From Haladaptatus salinisoli (GTDB taxonomy: Archaea > Halobacteriota > Halobacteria > Halobacteriales > Haladaptataceae): a stretch of DNA of 64,000 nucleotides. The stretch covers positions 1 through 64,000 of the forward strand of contig NZ_CP085328.1 in NCBI RefSeq assembly GCF_020614375.1, read 5' to 3'. The notes beneath the pieces are model-generated. The model did not search any database and had not been told where the DNA came from. It saw only the letters and a list, made by a program, of their open reading frames with translations. Position numbers and translations under genes: made by a program. The stretch's first letter is position 1. Every line of letters starts with the position of its first letter. This document shows, piece after piece, positions 34,694 through 44,184 of the stretch.

Positions 34694-36359
34694 ACGGGAG
34701 GTCGGTTTTGTAATCCGCAGCTTCTATTGCGGACGGCTCTTCCGTTCGCACCGTCACGTCGATAAGTTCCGGCCCGGATCGGCGCTCGACGGCAGCTTCG
34801 ACGGCATCACCAGCGGCCGCTGCCGTGTCGACACTGGCGGCTCTCACTCCGAACCCGTTAGCGATTTCAGCGAAGTTCGGGCGGTTCCAGGTGAACTCGT
34901 GCTGGTTGGTGTATTGCATGATCTTCGGAGATTTCGAGATAATACCGTAGTCTGCGTTATCCGAAACGACAACTACGATATTAAGGCCGTACTCTGCGGC
35001 TGTATGGAGTTCGTGAATGCACATCATCAATCCACCGTCACCGGTGAGGCAAATAACAGGTTGGTCGTCATTACGACCGGCCGCTACGCCGATTGCTGCC
35101 GGGAGACCAACACCCATCCCAGCCCACGACCCGGCAGTGACTACTCGATTCGGATCGTACGTTTCAAACAGTTGCATAGCCCAGAGCCGGAACCCGCCAA
35201 CGTCGGTTGTGACTGGGGATTCACGGGGTGTAACGGCACGGACCGCTGTAAGCAGCTCCGGCGTATTGGCAGGACTATCGCCGTTGAAGAGCCCGAGGTC
35301 GCGGAGATGTGCTTCGTACTCTGACCGAACCCGTTGGGCGATAGCTGCACCATTCCAGCCGTCTCCGCCTCGTCCGTCGAGTTCCTCGAGGAGGCGGTCA
35401 CCCGCGTGAGTGACGTCATCGATAATTGCGATATTAGCCTCGTAGCCCGCATTCACGTCCTTAGAGTCCAGATTGACGTGGATAAGCGTCTCCCCCAAGG
35501 GAATGTCCCAGTGGGCGGTGGTAACGCCGTCGAAGTCGGTGCCCAGCGCGAGAACAACGTCGGCAGCTGCGAGTGTCTCACGCATTCCGGCAGGTGAAGG
35601 ACTTCCAGTAACGCCGAGCCAGCGGTCATCGTCTTCCGGGAAGACGCCTTTCCCCTTATAGGAGGTAATGACGGGTGCATCGAGGGTCGTTGCGAGTTCC
35701 TGGACGACGCGGGGACCTTCTGGTGATCGTCGCGATCCTCCACCCGCGTAAATTACTGGACGTTCGGAATTGGCGAGGAGATCCACGGCTTCTCTATAAG
35801 TGTCGTTCTCGTACGAAACTCGCTCTGGTTCCACGCTTGAGGTCGGCGCTTCGACCTCCCCGGCAAGAATTCCAGAGGGAATACCAAGCCGAACAGGGCC
35901 GTATGGTGGGGTGAGTGCGGTTACAATTCCCTCCTCAATCTGTCCAAGTAGATCGAGATCGTCTTCGACGATCACGTTTTGCTTGACCACATTGTCAAAG
36001 GTATCTGGCTCAATTTCGTGAATAGGATTCTTTCCGCGCTCAGCAGGATCCGCATCGGCGGATACATGCAGGATAGGAACGCAGTCCTCGTAGGCGTTCT
36101 TTAGGCCGTGCATCGCGTTTGTATCGCCAGGGCCGGGCACGGTAAGCGTCGCGGCAGGTCGCCCAGTCGTTTCGTAGTACCCCCAGGCTATATGAGGGAC
36201 GGCCGTCTCGTGGCGAGCCATTAGGTACTCCATCTCGTCGCGCTGAACCACGATCCGGTCTAAGGGGAGAGTCTGGGTTCCGGGCAGTCCAACGAGTAAT
36301 TTCACGTCCGAATCGACTAACGCGTCGTATACAAGTTCACCACCGGTTCTGTCTGCCAT
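34686..36359 (-). CDS. Thiamine-diphosphate enzyme of the acetolactate synthase type
   Basis: The 557-residue protein has three domains. The amino-terminal pyrimidine-binding domain carries the catalytic glutamate (MARHETAVPH). The central domain carries VIYAGGGSRRSPEG. The C-terminal diphosphate domain has the TPP motif GDGG, then N at the expected distance (ICLTGDGGLMMCIHE and VVVSDNADYG). Relatives decarboxylate 2-keto acids or join them to acceptors. In this island it may work on pyruvate or a keto acid from sugar-acid breakdown. FAD-binding residues of true acetolactate synthase are not evident, and no regulatory subunit is near. The substrate is unknown. Confidence 0.85.
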   Translation of the reverse strand: MADRTGGELVYDALVDSDVKLLVGLPGTQTLPLDRIVVQRDEMEYLMARHETAVPHIAWGYYETTGRPAATLTVPGPGDTNAMHGLKNAYEDCVPILHVSADADPAERGKNPIHEIEPDTFDNVVKQNVIVEDDLDLLGQIEEGIVTALTPPYGPVRLGIPSGILAGEVEAPTSSVEPERVSYENDTYREAVDLLANSERPVIYAGGGSRRSPEGPRVVQELATTLDAPVITSYKGKGVFPEDDDRWLGVTGSPSPAGMRETLAAADVVLALGTDFDGVTTAHWDIPLGETLIHVNLDSKDVNAGYEANIAIIDDVTHAGDRLLEELDGRGGDGWNGAAIAQRVRSEYEAHLRDLGLFNGDSPANTPELLTAVRAVTPRESPVTTDVGGFRLWAMQLFETYDPNRVVTAGSWAGMGVGLPAAIGVAAGRNDDQPVICLTGDGGLMMCIHELHTAAEYGLNIVVVVSDNADYGIISKSPKIMQYTNQHEFTWNRPNFAEIANGFGVRAASVDTAAAAGDAVEAAVERRSGPELIDVTVRTEEPSAIEAADYKTDLPFS

Positions 36360-36479
36360 GCGAATGCATTGCGCACACTTCTACAAAGAGGTACTCCTCG
36401 GAAAAACGAACTCGGAGGTCTCTTACCTAGAAAAGGAATACAGAGGAAGAGTTAATTTCTGTCCGGCTGTGAAACAAGC

Positions 36480-37697
36480 ATGCGTCTCTCCGAGGTAACA
36501 GTACACACGCTCTCTTCACCCATTAAACCTTCACAGGATCGTCGGTTCTACGGTGGCGTCCGTCGGCTGCACAAGCGTGATTTCGTTCTCGTCCGTGTCG
36601 AAACAGTTGATGGCCTCGTCGGATACGCACCCGGTGCGGCGACGAGTTCAGCCATGCGCGAGTACTTCGACGGTACTTCTCACGACAACTTCGCGACTCT
36701 TATTGAGGATCAAGTTCGTGACGCCCTCGCACACACAGAGATTGAGACACCAGAAGATATCGCTAAAACCATCAAAGCCCTTGACCTACCCACAAAGATC
36801 GAATCAGAGGCTATCGGCGTTATTGACGTCGCCTACTACGACATTCTCGGGAAGCAACTTGGAGCGCCGGTCTACGCCCTGCTCGCAGATCGTGAGGTTG
36901 ACCCTGATCCGCTTGAATTGTACGCTAGCGCTGGGATGTACATGGAGCCGAAAGGCTACGCTGAACAGGCCCGTATACTCCAAGATCGGGGCTTTACGGC
37001 ATACAAGTACCGGCCTGGCCTCGGTGTCGAGGCTGACAAGCGCACTCTTCGGCTCATTCGCGACACCGTTGGCGATGAGATGGACGTGATGGTCGACGCC
37101 CACACGTGGTGGAAACTTGGGAAGAACACATATAACTTCGAGCAGGTGGTCAAGCTTCTCGATACATTCGAGAAAGTAAATCCCTACTGGGTCGAGGAGC
37201 CGGTCGAGCCCGCCGACTACGATACGTACCAGCGGCTCGCCAATCAGACCGCTCTCCCGCTTGCGGGTGGTGAGAGCGAGGAAACAGTCGAGGGGTTACT
37301 TCGGCTAGCCGAGACAGGTATTTCGTACCTGCAGGGTGACACTCGCCACCACGCCGGCTTCACCGGTTGTTGGCAGGCTATCAGGGCCTGCTCCGACCGG
37401 GAGGATATCACATTCGTCCCACATAACTTTGGAACGCAGTTAGGACTGATCACCAATGCACATCTAATTGCTGCTTCACCTGAGTCTCCGATGCTCGAAT
37501 ATCCGGTGTTTGGTGAGGACAAGGGAGGGATGTATCCGTTCCCGCTGGCAGAAGACATCCTCCACGATGAATTGCAACTTGAGAACGGCGCCCTCGAAGT
37601 GCCGAACGGTCCCGGTCTCGGCGTCGAAGTAAACGAAAACGTCGTTGAGGAGTACCCCTATATTGAGGGGGCGTGGACCGAATTTATCTACAAATGA
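36480..37697 (+). CDS. Enolase-superfamily dehydratase with KxR motif
   Basis: The 405-residue protein has the capping domain and barrel, with Lys176-x-Arg178 (YKYRPG), Asp206 (VDAHTWW), Glu239 or Glu240 (VEEP), Glu265 (GGESEE), Asp287 (QGDTRHH) and His315 (VPHNFGTQ). The Lys-x-Arg variant is found among acid-sugar dehydratases of the mandelate racemase group, where the second residue tunes substrate choice. It is divergent from the TPP-enzyme gene across a 120-base gap. It is not linked in operon with any neighbour; a membrane-protein gene converges at its end. The substrate is unknown. Confidence 0.82.
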   Translation: MRLSEVTVHTLSSPIKPSQDRRFYGGVRRLHKRDFVLVRVETVDGLVGYAPGAATSSAMREYFDGTSHDNFATLIEDQVRDALAHTEIETPEDIAKTIKALDLPTKIESEAIGVIDVAYYDILGKQLGAPVYALLADREVDPDPLELYASAGMYMEPKGYAEQARILQDRGFTAYKYRPGLGVEADKRTLRLIRDTVGDEMDVMVDAHTWWKLGKNTYNFEQVVKLLDTFEKVNPYWVEEPVEPADYDTYQRLANQTALPLAGGESEETVEGLLRLAETGISYLQGDTRHHAGFTGCWQAIRACSDREDITFVPHNFGTQLGLITNAHLIAASPESPMLEYPVFGEDKGGMYPFPLAEDILHDELQLENGALEVPNGPGLGVEVNENVVEEYPYIEGAWTEFIYK

Positions 37698-37778
37698 ATC
37701 GGGCAGAGTGCCTCGGGTAACACCCTCCAAGCGATTCGCGACAATAAGGCGGCGGAACGTTCCCAGTCCTCCGGTTAG

Positions 37779-38900
37779 TCACGCCGTCGGTATTGATCCA
37801 GCGGAGAGAGATTTCGAACTCCGTTTCGGCATGTCGATGGCGAGCGAGCGCTCACCGGTACCCAACCGATGACTGCGCAACGCACGTATAATCTCACGAA
37901 TATCCTCCGCACCTGCGCCGGTTCCCCGATCTTCAGCCCGTTTCCGCAGGGTGGTGGCGACGCGGTCTTCAGCCTCACGCAGATCGGTGGCGATTCGGTT
38001 GACGCGACTCCTCTGTCTGGCGGTTAAGTCCCGATCTCGGAGGTCGACGAGCGCTGAGCGAGTATCGTCGGCGATCCTGAGGGCATCCCGCCCTGTACTC
38101 GCGAGACGGGCGGACTCGTTGTCAGTCCACCGGACTTCGACCGTTGATTCCCGGAGGATAGTAACTCGGAATCGTGCTTTTGCAATGGCGGCGTCGCTCT
38201 CGCTCATATCGGGATCAACCGTGGCGCGGGCGTCATAGGACGCAAGAGCGACCTTCTCAAGGGGGTTATACGCATTCGAGGGGTAGCCGGCGGTGGCGAC
38301 GGAGCCAACGCCAATGCCTGTCGCTGTCACAAGAGCGACGGCGAGGACAATCCGAAATCCACCTTTGATGGGCTTGCGCCGGTTCATTGGATTCGCCCAT
38401 AACTGATCGAAGGAAGTTCCGAGCGCTTCCGCAAGGTCTCCAGCGAGATCTGCTGTCCGCTTTGATGCGCCTGCGAGGATAAGTCGGCCTGAAGCGCTCA
38501 CGCGCACGAAAGAATTATGAAATCCCGCATGCGTGATCGAGAGGCCCATGCCTTCGGGGAATTCGTTGAGGGCGACACGCTCATAATCGTCAGTGTCCTT
38601 GACGACGTCACAGATAGTATCTAGGATCTCCTCACGATTGTTGAATTTCTCTGCCGACGTAAAGAACCGGTCTTTCGTTCCTGCACGTGTATTTTCAGCC
38701 TTGAATTCACGGTGGTGTTGGTGGACGGTATGTTTCACAACGGCGATAGCGTCCGGTGTGGTGGACACGAGGGCGCCGAGAGCGGCCACCCACACGAACT
38801 GTTGGAGACCATCCTTGTTACCGTACTCAAGGGCACCCCACGTAGCGGCGACGAAGAGAATCACACCGCCCGTGATAGCGGTTGCGCGCAGTTTATTCAT
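37779..38900 (-). CDS. Membrane protein of unknown function with three hydrophobic segments
   Basis: The 373-residue protein has two helices at the beginning (TAITGGVILFVAATWGAL, then FVWVAALGALVSTTPDAI), a soluble middle (residues 55-165, FFTSAEKFNNREEILDTICD, VALNEFPEGMGLSITHAGFH), a third helix (IVLAVALVTATGIGVGSVA), and a long helical, highly charged C-terminal part rich in Arg and Asp that may form a coiled coil. No enzymatic motif is visible. It interrupts the catabolic genes and is followed four bases away by a leftward small gene, so the pair could be an operon of unrelated purpose. Unknown family. Confidence 0.6.
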   Translation of the reverse strand: MNKLRATAITGGVILFVAATWGALEYGNKDGLQQFVWVAALGALVSTTPDAIAVVKHTVHQHHREFKAENTRAGTKDRFFTSAEKFNNREEILDTICDVVKDTDDYERVALNEFPEGMGLSITHAGFHNSFVRVSASGRLILAGASKRTADLAGDLAEALGTSFDQLWANPMNRRKPIKGGFRIVLAVALVTATGIGVGSVATAGYPSNAYNPLEKVALASYDARATVDPDMSESDAAIAKARFRVTILRESTVEVRWTDNESARLASTGRDALRIADDTRSALVDLRDRDLTARQRSRVNRIATDLREAEDRVATTLRKRAEDRGTGAGAEDIREIIRALRSHRLGTGERSLAIDMPKRSSKSLSAGSIPTA

Positions 38901-38904
38901 TGAT

Positions 38905-39198
38905 TTACCGAGTGTAGGTGCCGAGAACTAACTGTTTGATTTTACCAATAAGACCGACGCTCCTCTGTTGTCGCTCCTGTTCGAACAACGGCTCCAGTTT
39001 CTCGTATAGATCGTCTTCGTCCTCGAATCGATCAATGTCACCTTGTGCGAGGAGCTCACCGAGCATCATTGACTCACCCTTCTTGTCGATCGAAATATTG
39101 GTCAGCGCGTATTCACGCTCGAGCCGAGACACGGAGACAGGGTAGGACCACCCGCTCTTCTCCACCAGTTCGGCTACCTTCTTTGATCCGTAAGTCAT
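38905..39198 (-). CDS. Small conserved haloarchaeal protein (DUF5789/DUF2795-like)
   Basis: The 97-residue protein has VAELVEKSGWSYPVSVSRLE, then REYALTNISIDKKGESMMLG, ELLAQGDIDRFEDEDDL and a helical tail ending in a basic stretch (GLIGKIKQLVLGTYTR). The Tyr-Pro-Val-x-V and length are like small haloarchaeal proteins of the DUF5789 or DUF2795 groups, but the match is loose. The stop is four bases before the start of the membrane protein gene at 38900, so the two are probably co-transcribed. Confidence 0.55.
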   Translation of the reverse strand: MTYGSKKVAELVEKSGWSYPVSVSRLEREYALTNISIDKKGESMMLGELLAQGDIDRFEDEDDLYEKLEPLFEQERQQRSVGLIGKIKQLVLGTYTR

Positions 39199-39290
39199 GT
39201 CCTGTGATAGACCACTGAACGAGTATAAATCTTACATCGCCTCTGTGGCCCTTCCCATATAGATTTTTACCGTTGGGTGAGCAATGACAA

Positions 39291-39647
39291 ATGACTATGG
39301 AGCCCAACTTCTTCGACGGAGCAGAGACCTACGAACCAGAGAAAGATTGGCGGCGCGTCTCGATGGCCGGGAGCGAGAAATTCAGCTTCGAGTGGTTCGA
39401 AAAGCCTCCGGGACACAGTTCCCCGATGCACGACCATGAGAACGAGCAAGTATGCCTCGTACTCCAAGGTGAACTCACCATCCACACCGAGGACGATAGG
39501 ATCACTCTCAACGAGTACGATTCGGTGTGGCTTGACTCCTGGGAGGCTCACCGCGTTGAGAACACGGGCCACAACCGTGCTGTCGGCATCGACGTGTTTG
39601 CGCCGGGGCGCTCGTTCGACTTCTGGCTTAATAAGGAAGATGAATAA
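39291..39647 (+). CDS. Cupin-domain protein
   Basis: The 118-residue protein is a single cupin barrel with the first motif HDHENEQVCLVLQGE (two His and one Glu ligand), the second motif near SWEAHRVENTG, and beta strands between. Small cupins in sugar-acid gene clusters are often isomerases or uncharacterised metal enzymes. This one most resembles the second cupin at 43834 (HEHEQLGFMNRGE). It stands alone and could bind a keto-acid intermediate. Start at 39291 (an ATG two codons later is also possible). Reaction unknown. Confidence 0.75.
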   Translation: MTMEPNFFDGAETYEPEKDWRRVSMAGSEKFSFEWFEKPPGHSSPMHDHENEQVCLVLQGELTIHTEDDRITLNEYDSVWLDSWEAHRVENTGHNRAVGIDVFAPGRSFDFWLNKEDE

Positions 39648-39828
39648 CCCCCTCCCACCGGTCGTGGCCGCACTTCGGTCTGTATACAACCAAAACGTTG
39701 TCAAATAGATCCACCTTCACCTCTTGGGTGAAATCGCCTACCGGATACCACGATCTGTTCGTCATTGTCACCCGAGTTAAAACCGTATCACTCGTTTACT
39801 GGAACTAAAAGCCTCGTTACTGACGGCC

Positions 39829-39954
39829 ATGTATCACCCGAATATACCGGATGCGATCCAGAACCACATATCAGACGAGTTGACTGAGTCAGAAACGGGA
39901 GAAACGTTGGAGGTCGTAAATCCCACAGATCCGAACAGCGTCACTAACGCGTAA
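39829..39954 (+). pseudogene. Aldehyde dehydrogenase N-terminal remnant
   Basis: The 41-residue frame reads ESETGETLEVVNPTDPNSVT and ends at TAA right after, where aldehyde dehydrogenases continue for another 450 residues. The E-S-x-x-G-E-T-x-E-V-x-N-P order is the known N terminus of 2,5-dioxopentanoate (ketoglutarate semialdehyde) dehydrogenases. The rest is absent. It lies directly before the convergent 2-keto-3-deoxyxylonate-type dehydratase, its pathway partner in pentose breakdown, so half of that branch appears lost here. Confidence 0.55.
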
Positions 39955-40081
39955 AGGCGGTCGAGTCTTCAGTGAAACGTGGCGCGAATAAGGAGATGCC
40001 GGTGTGGATTTCTACACCATTGAGAAGGCCGATTACGAAATCTACTGTAAGCGGTCTACCTCCACCCTTGAATCCACTGTT

Positions 40082-40951
40082 TTACACCGAAATGACGGGA
40101 TTTAACAGCGTTCCGATCGACTCGATATCTATCGTGACCGTATCGCCCTCCTGCAAGTTAAAGTCGGCCGCCGGAACGATAGACGTCCCAGTCATAAGAA
40201 CAGCGAGTTCAGGGACTGCGTTGTGCTGCGTGTAACAGTGAGTGAGCTCCTCACAGGTTCGAATCATTTCACCGGTGGATGTCTCTCCCGAAAAGCACGT
40301 CTCCCCGTCGCGTTCGATCGTCATCGTCATCGAGAGATCCTGGGGGTCGCCAACCGTGTCCGGGCTCGCTATCGCTGGCCCGACGGCTACACATCGGTCA
40401 TAGACCTTCGCCTGTGGGAGGTAAAGTGGATTCGCACCTTCGATTTCACGGCTGCTCACGTCATTTCCGATGGTGTAACCGACGATGTCTCCCTGGTAGA
40501 GTACGATACCAAGTTCCGGTTCGGGGACGTTCCATTGGGAATCCTCGCGTACCCCGATGGCTTCGTCCGGACCGACCGTCCGTGACGGCGTCGCTTTAAA
40601 GAAAATCTCAGGGCGCTCGGCTTGGTAGACGTCAAGGTACATCTCGGGCATCCCGCTCTCCTCCTTGCGCGCCTGCTCGCTGATCTCGTAAGTTACGCCG
40701 GCGGCCCACACCTCCTCTGGGATAATCGGGAGACCACAGTTCACGGCGACCTCGTCTGGATCCACTGTCGGTGCAGAGTCGACGAGCTTTGAGGCTACCT
40801 CGTCGGCGGATTTCTCGACCACAGCCGCAGTTCGCAACAAATCGTCGAATCCAGATAGTTCTACCTTCACAGAACTCAGGTCATGGTACTGCCCATTCGT
40901 CTCCGCCACGAGGTGCTCCTCGGCATCGCGGCTAACCTGGTAGTAGCGCAT
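40082..40951 (-). CDS. FAH-fold 2-keto-3-deoxy acid dehydratase (xylonate/arabonate branch type)
   Basis: The 289-residue protein (from MRYYQVSR at 40951) has the FAH fold: VWAAGVTYEISEQARKEES, ERPEIFFKATPSRTVGPDEA, the metal-site run VPEPELGIVLYQGDIVGYTI and NPLYLPQAKVYDRCVA. This order matches the haloarchaeal 2-keto-3-deoxyxylonate dehydratase, which forms ketoglutarate semialdehyde in pentose oxidation. The assignment rests on remembered family sequence. The aldehyde dehydrogenase that would follow survives only as a short remnant next to it. It is divergent from LarA paralogue 3. Confidence 0.75.
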   Translation of the reverse strand: MRYYQVSRDAEEHLVAETNGQYHDLSSVKVELSGFDDLLRTAAVVEKSADEVASKLVDSAPTVDPDEVAVNCGLPIIPEEVWAAGVTYEISEQARKEESGMPEMYLDVYQAERPEIFFKATPSRTVGPDEAIGVREDSQWNVPEPELGIVLYQGDIVGYTIGNDVSSREIEGANPLYLPQAKVYDRCVAVGPAIASPDTVGDPQDLSMTMTIERDGETCFSGETSTGEMIRTCEELTHCYTQHNAVPELAVLMTGTSIVPAADFNLQEGDTVTIDIESIGTLLNPVISV

Positions 40952-41204
40952 GTCCCAAACCACTGTCGACGGATTATAAAGCTCTTATGTACCAAAGTAT
41001 CTTAGAAGGAGATCTGTAGCGTGGAAGAACGAGGCCGCCCGACCTCTCTCCGGTTAATTAATATTTTCTGACAAGATCCTGCAAGCACACAGACGCATCT
41101 CCGGCGACAAAGAGGCATGGCCGTTTACGGGTTTTCCGGCGGTTTTATCGGTCATACCACGTCACCGAAGACAGAATTAAGGCGTCCGAGAAGTGAGGAA
41201 TGTC

Positions 41205-42527
41205 ATGGTATCACTCGACATCCCCAGCCCGGAACGACTTGAAGGAGTCAATGACCTGTCTATCGGGCAATTTCCGCGATTCGCCCGCGCTCAACGCCAT
41301 CGGGACCCGCCACGAATTGCCGACGTTTCAGCAACAACGCAGGCGGTTCTCAACGACATTCCGGCGTTCGACGACCTCAAAAGCGGTGCCGAAATAGCCA
41401 TCACTGCCGGGAGCCGTGGAATTCACGACATGCCCGAAGTGTTAGAGGCTACTGTCACAGAACTACAAAATCGGGGATTTGTTCCGTTTGTGATTCCCGC
41501 CATGGGCAGTCACGGCGGCGCCACCGCCCAGGGCCAGCGCGAGGTGCTCGCCTCCTACAACATCACCGAGGAGCGACTCGGCTGCGAGATTCGCGCTTCC
41601 ATGGACACTGAGATAGTTGCAGAGGACGACGAAGGGTGGCCCGTACCGGTCTCGTCAGTCGCACTAAACTCCGATGCGGTTCTCCTTGCAAACCGGGTGA
41701 AACTCCACACCGACTTCCGGGGTGATATCGAGAGCGGCCTCACGAAGATGGCGGTTGTCGGCCTTGGGAAACAACGTGGAGCCGAAGTTATGCATAATGC
41801 GGCGCTGAACCGCGGATTAGGTACAATTATTCCCGAACGGGCAACGCTCATCTTTGAGAATTCCCCCGTCGTGGGCGGCATCGCTCTCGTCGAGAACGCT
41901 AATGACCGTGCAGCCATCATCAAAGGGGTGCCGGTTGAGGAAATTCCCGAGTGCGAGCCGGAACTCCTCGATCGATCTCGCAAACTTTTCCCGGGGCTTC
42001 CGGTCGACCATCTTGATCTCCTCATCATCGATGAAATCGGCAAGGATATCTCAGGCACCGGCATGGACACGAACGTCGTCGGTCGGTACATGTTCGATGA
42101 CGAGCCAGAACCGGAGAACCCGGATATCAAGCGCATTGCCGTCCGCGGCATCACTGAAGCTTCTCACGGCAACGGTATCGGCATGGGTCTTGCAGAGTTT
42201 GTCCACGAGGATCTCGTCGCTGATCTGAACCTAGCGGATGTCTACATGAATATTGTCACAAGCGGAGAACCCGCCCGAGCACGCATTCCGATCGTCGCTC
42301 CCTGCGACCGGACTCTGCTCATCCTCGCTGCCTCCGTGACCGGCGTCCGCAATCCGGCCAATCTTCGCGTCGGCTATATTGTAAACACCCTGAGGCCCGA
42401 TGATCTCTACGTCTCTGAGCCTGTTGCAGATGAACTCGAGTCGCGGGAGGATGTCACCGTCAGCGAGCGTGAACAACTGGCCTTCGACGAAACGGGCGAC
42501 TTCAAATTCTGTTTCGATGACCACTGA
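41205..42527 (+). CDS. LarA-type nickel-pincer racemase/epimerase, paralogue 3
   Basis: I start at MVSLDIPS (41205) because GAGG lies seven bases before it; GTG at 41193 is possible. The 440-residue protein carries Arg71, His103, His168, Lys181 and His197 in LarA positions, with the same 16-residue Lys-to-His spacing. It is the first gene of an operon with a C4 acid-sugar kinase (overlap 11 bases), a cupin and a PdxA-type dehydrogenase. A role as a C2 epimerase that converts one tetronate to the form taken by the kinase is inferred. Compared with paralogues 1 and 2 it shares VLASYNITEERLGC with paralogue 2. Confidence 0.82.
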   Translation: MVSLDIPSPERLEGVNDLSIGQFPRFARAQRHRDPPRIADVSATTQAVLNDIPAFDDLKSGAEIAITAGSRGIHDMPEVLEATVTELQNRGFVPFVIPAMGSHGGATAQGQREVLASYNITEERLGCEIRASMDTEIVAEDDEGWPVPVSSVALNSDAVLLANRVKLHTDFRGDIESGLTKMAVVGLGKQRGAEVMHNAALNRGLGTIIPERATLIFENSPVVGGIALVENANDRAAIIKGVPVEEIPECEPELLDRSRKLFPGLPVDHLDLLIIDEIGKDISGTGMDTNVVGRYMFDDEPEPENPDIKRIAVRGITEASHGNGIGMGLAEFVHEDLVADLNLADVYMNIVTSGEPARARIPIVAPCDRTLLILAASVTGVRNPANLRVGYIVNTLRPDDLYVSEPVADELESREDVTVSEREQLAFDETGDFKFCFDDH

Positions 42528-43806
42528 TCGCACCCTCGTCGTCGCCGACGATTTAACCGGTGCGACCGATACTGGCCACTCTTTCGCCGCGCGAGGATAC
42601 GAGACGATCGTCCGCATCGACCCCGATTTCGACGCACCCGAAGCGGCGGTTTTCGTCGTCGATACTGATTCACGCTACGTCGATCGTGATGAGGCGGCCA
42701 CGAGAGTTCAGGACGTCGTTGCGTCGATTGAGGCAGCCATCGTCTATAAGAAGGTCGACTCGACGCTCCGTGGAAACCTAGGTGCCGAGATCGTCGCCGC
42801 CTACGATGCTATGGACGCGGATGCAGCCACCGTCGCGCCAGCGTTCCCCTCGAATGACCGTCTTACCGCGAGCGGGTACCACCTCGTTGGCGGTAAACTC
42901 GTCACGAACACCGAGGCAGGCAAAGACCCGGACAGTCCCGTCGAAACATCACATATTCCACGTCTCCTGCGTACACAGATTGACGACTCTATCGCCTACG
43001 CAGACGTCGAATGCGTCGCTTCCCGATCAGCAGCCAAGAAACTTTATTGCTCGAACGAAATTACGGGGGATGAGCGCCGTATCGTTGTATTCGATGCTGT
43101 TCACGACTCGCACCTCGATATCATCGCCGAGGCCGCACATGAATACGACGGTGACGTGTTATTAGTTGGAAGTGCAGGCCTCGCAGAGGCCGTCCGTCTC
43201 CCCGGCAAACCGACGGCTGAACGACTCACCCTCGCTGATAATCCGACAGCCACCGCCTTCGGCATTGTAGGAAGCGTGAACCCCCAGACGTTGACACAGT
43301 TGGACGCGCTCTCCCGGAACCGAGTCATCAGTCTCGACACTACAGTCGCAGTGCACGACCCCGCTGCCGCTGCGGCGGCTGCCGCCGATAAATGTCTCAA
43401 ACGGTTCGATTCGGAACCGGCCGTCGTCCTCGCGTCGGCGCGCGACCACGGTGACGTAGAGGGAACGCTCGATGCGGCAAACCGGGCGAGTATCCCGGAG
43501 CGAAAAGCCCGTGAGTATGTGACCTCGGCACTGGGAATGGCCGCCGCACAAGTCTGGGAGGCATCCGAACCCGGTGGGCTGTTTCTTACCGGCGGTTCGG
43601 TGGCGAAAGCTGTACTCGGTCGACTCGATGCAGGCGGGATCGCCCTCCGCGGCGAGGGGATTTCCGTAGGCGTCCCCGCAGGTGAGATTCGCGGTGGTCC
43701 AGCGAACGGTACGCCCATCGTGACGAAGGCAGGCGCATTTGGCGATGACTCCACTATTGTCGATGCGATAAACTATCTTCGACGAACCCCAGAGAGGAGC
43801 AAGTGA
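42517..43806 (+). CDS. Four-carbon acid-sugar kinase (OtnK/DtnK family)
   Basis: I start at MTTDRTLV (42517), giving 429 residues and an 11-base overlap with the LarA gene. The amino domain has VVADDLTGATDTG, the substrate loop KKVDSTLRGNLGAEI, and APAFPSNDR. The C-terminal nucleotide domain has LTGGSVAKAVL, ISVGVPAGEI and PIVTKAGAFGD. OtnK-type kinases phosphorylate D-threonate, L-threonate or D-erythronate at O4, and PdxA2-type enzymes then oxidise and decarboxylate the product to dihydroxyacetone phosphate. The presence of the PdxA-type gene downstream supports this. The actual isomer is unknown. Confidence 0.9.
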   Translation: MTTDRTLVVADDLTGATDTGHSFAARGYETIVRIDPDFDAPEAAVFVVDTDSRYVDRDEAATRVQDVVASIEAAIVYKKVDSTLRGNLGAEIVAAYDAMDADAATVAPAFPSNDRLTASGYHLVGGKLVTNTEAGKDPDSPVETSHIPRLLRTQIDDSIAYADVECVASRSAAKKLYCSNEITGDERRIVVFDAVHDSHLDIIAEAAHEYDGDVLLVGSAGLAEAVRLPGKPTAERLTLADNPTATAFGIVGSVNPQTLTQLDALSRNRVISLDTTVAVHDPAAAAAAAADKCLKRFDSEPAVVLASARDHGDVEGTLDAANRASIPERKAREYVTSALGMAAAQVWEASEPGGLFLTGGSVAKAVLGRLDAGGIALRGEGISVGVPAGEIRGGPANGTPIVTKAGAFGDDSTIVDAINYLRRTPERSK

Positions 43807-43833
43807 TAAGGGGTTATCTGCAAACATGGCGAT

Positions 43834-44184
43834 ATGGACATTGATTCCTATGATGCAGAGGATGCCGTCGAGGTTCTCGAGGGTGTCCACTTGGCCCAAC
43901 TTGTTACAGGTGACCGGGCAAGTTTCCAATATTTCTGTATTGAACCACGTGCTATCGTTGATACGCATAGCCATGAACACGAGCAACTCGGCTTCATGAA
44001 CAGAGGCGAACTGGTCTTCACTATCGACGGGGAGGAACAATTCGTCGGGCCCAACGAATCCTCTGTGATTCCAGCAGATGAACCTCGCGCTGCCGAAAAC
44101 CGTAGTGACGACGTTTCAAGTGGAATCGAAGTGTTCGTACCGTCACCCGAGACCCCTCCCTGGGTCGAGGGGGAAGAGACGTGA
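43834..44184 (+). CDS. Cupin-domain protein in the tetronate operon
   Basis: The 116-residue single-cupin protein has motif one at HSHEHEQLGFMNRGE (three His and one Glu) and motif two near VIPADEPRAAENRSDD, where the usual His is replaced. It lies between the kinase and dehydrogenase genes. Its last codon overlaps the GTG start of the next gene (GTGA). It may act on a C4 keto acid, or help isomerise the substrate. Similarity to the cupin at 39291 suggests that both came from one duplication. Confidence 0.75.
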   Translation: MDIDSYDAEDAVEVLEGVHLAQLVTGDRASFQYFCIEPRAIVDTHSHEHEQLGFMNRGELVFTIDGEEQFVGPNESSVIPADEPRAAENRSDDVSSGIEVFVPSPETPPWVEGEET

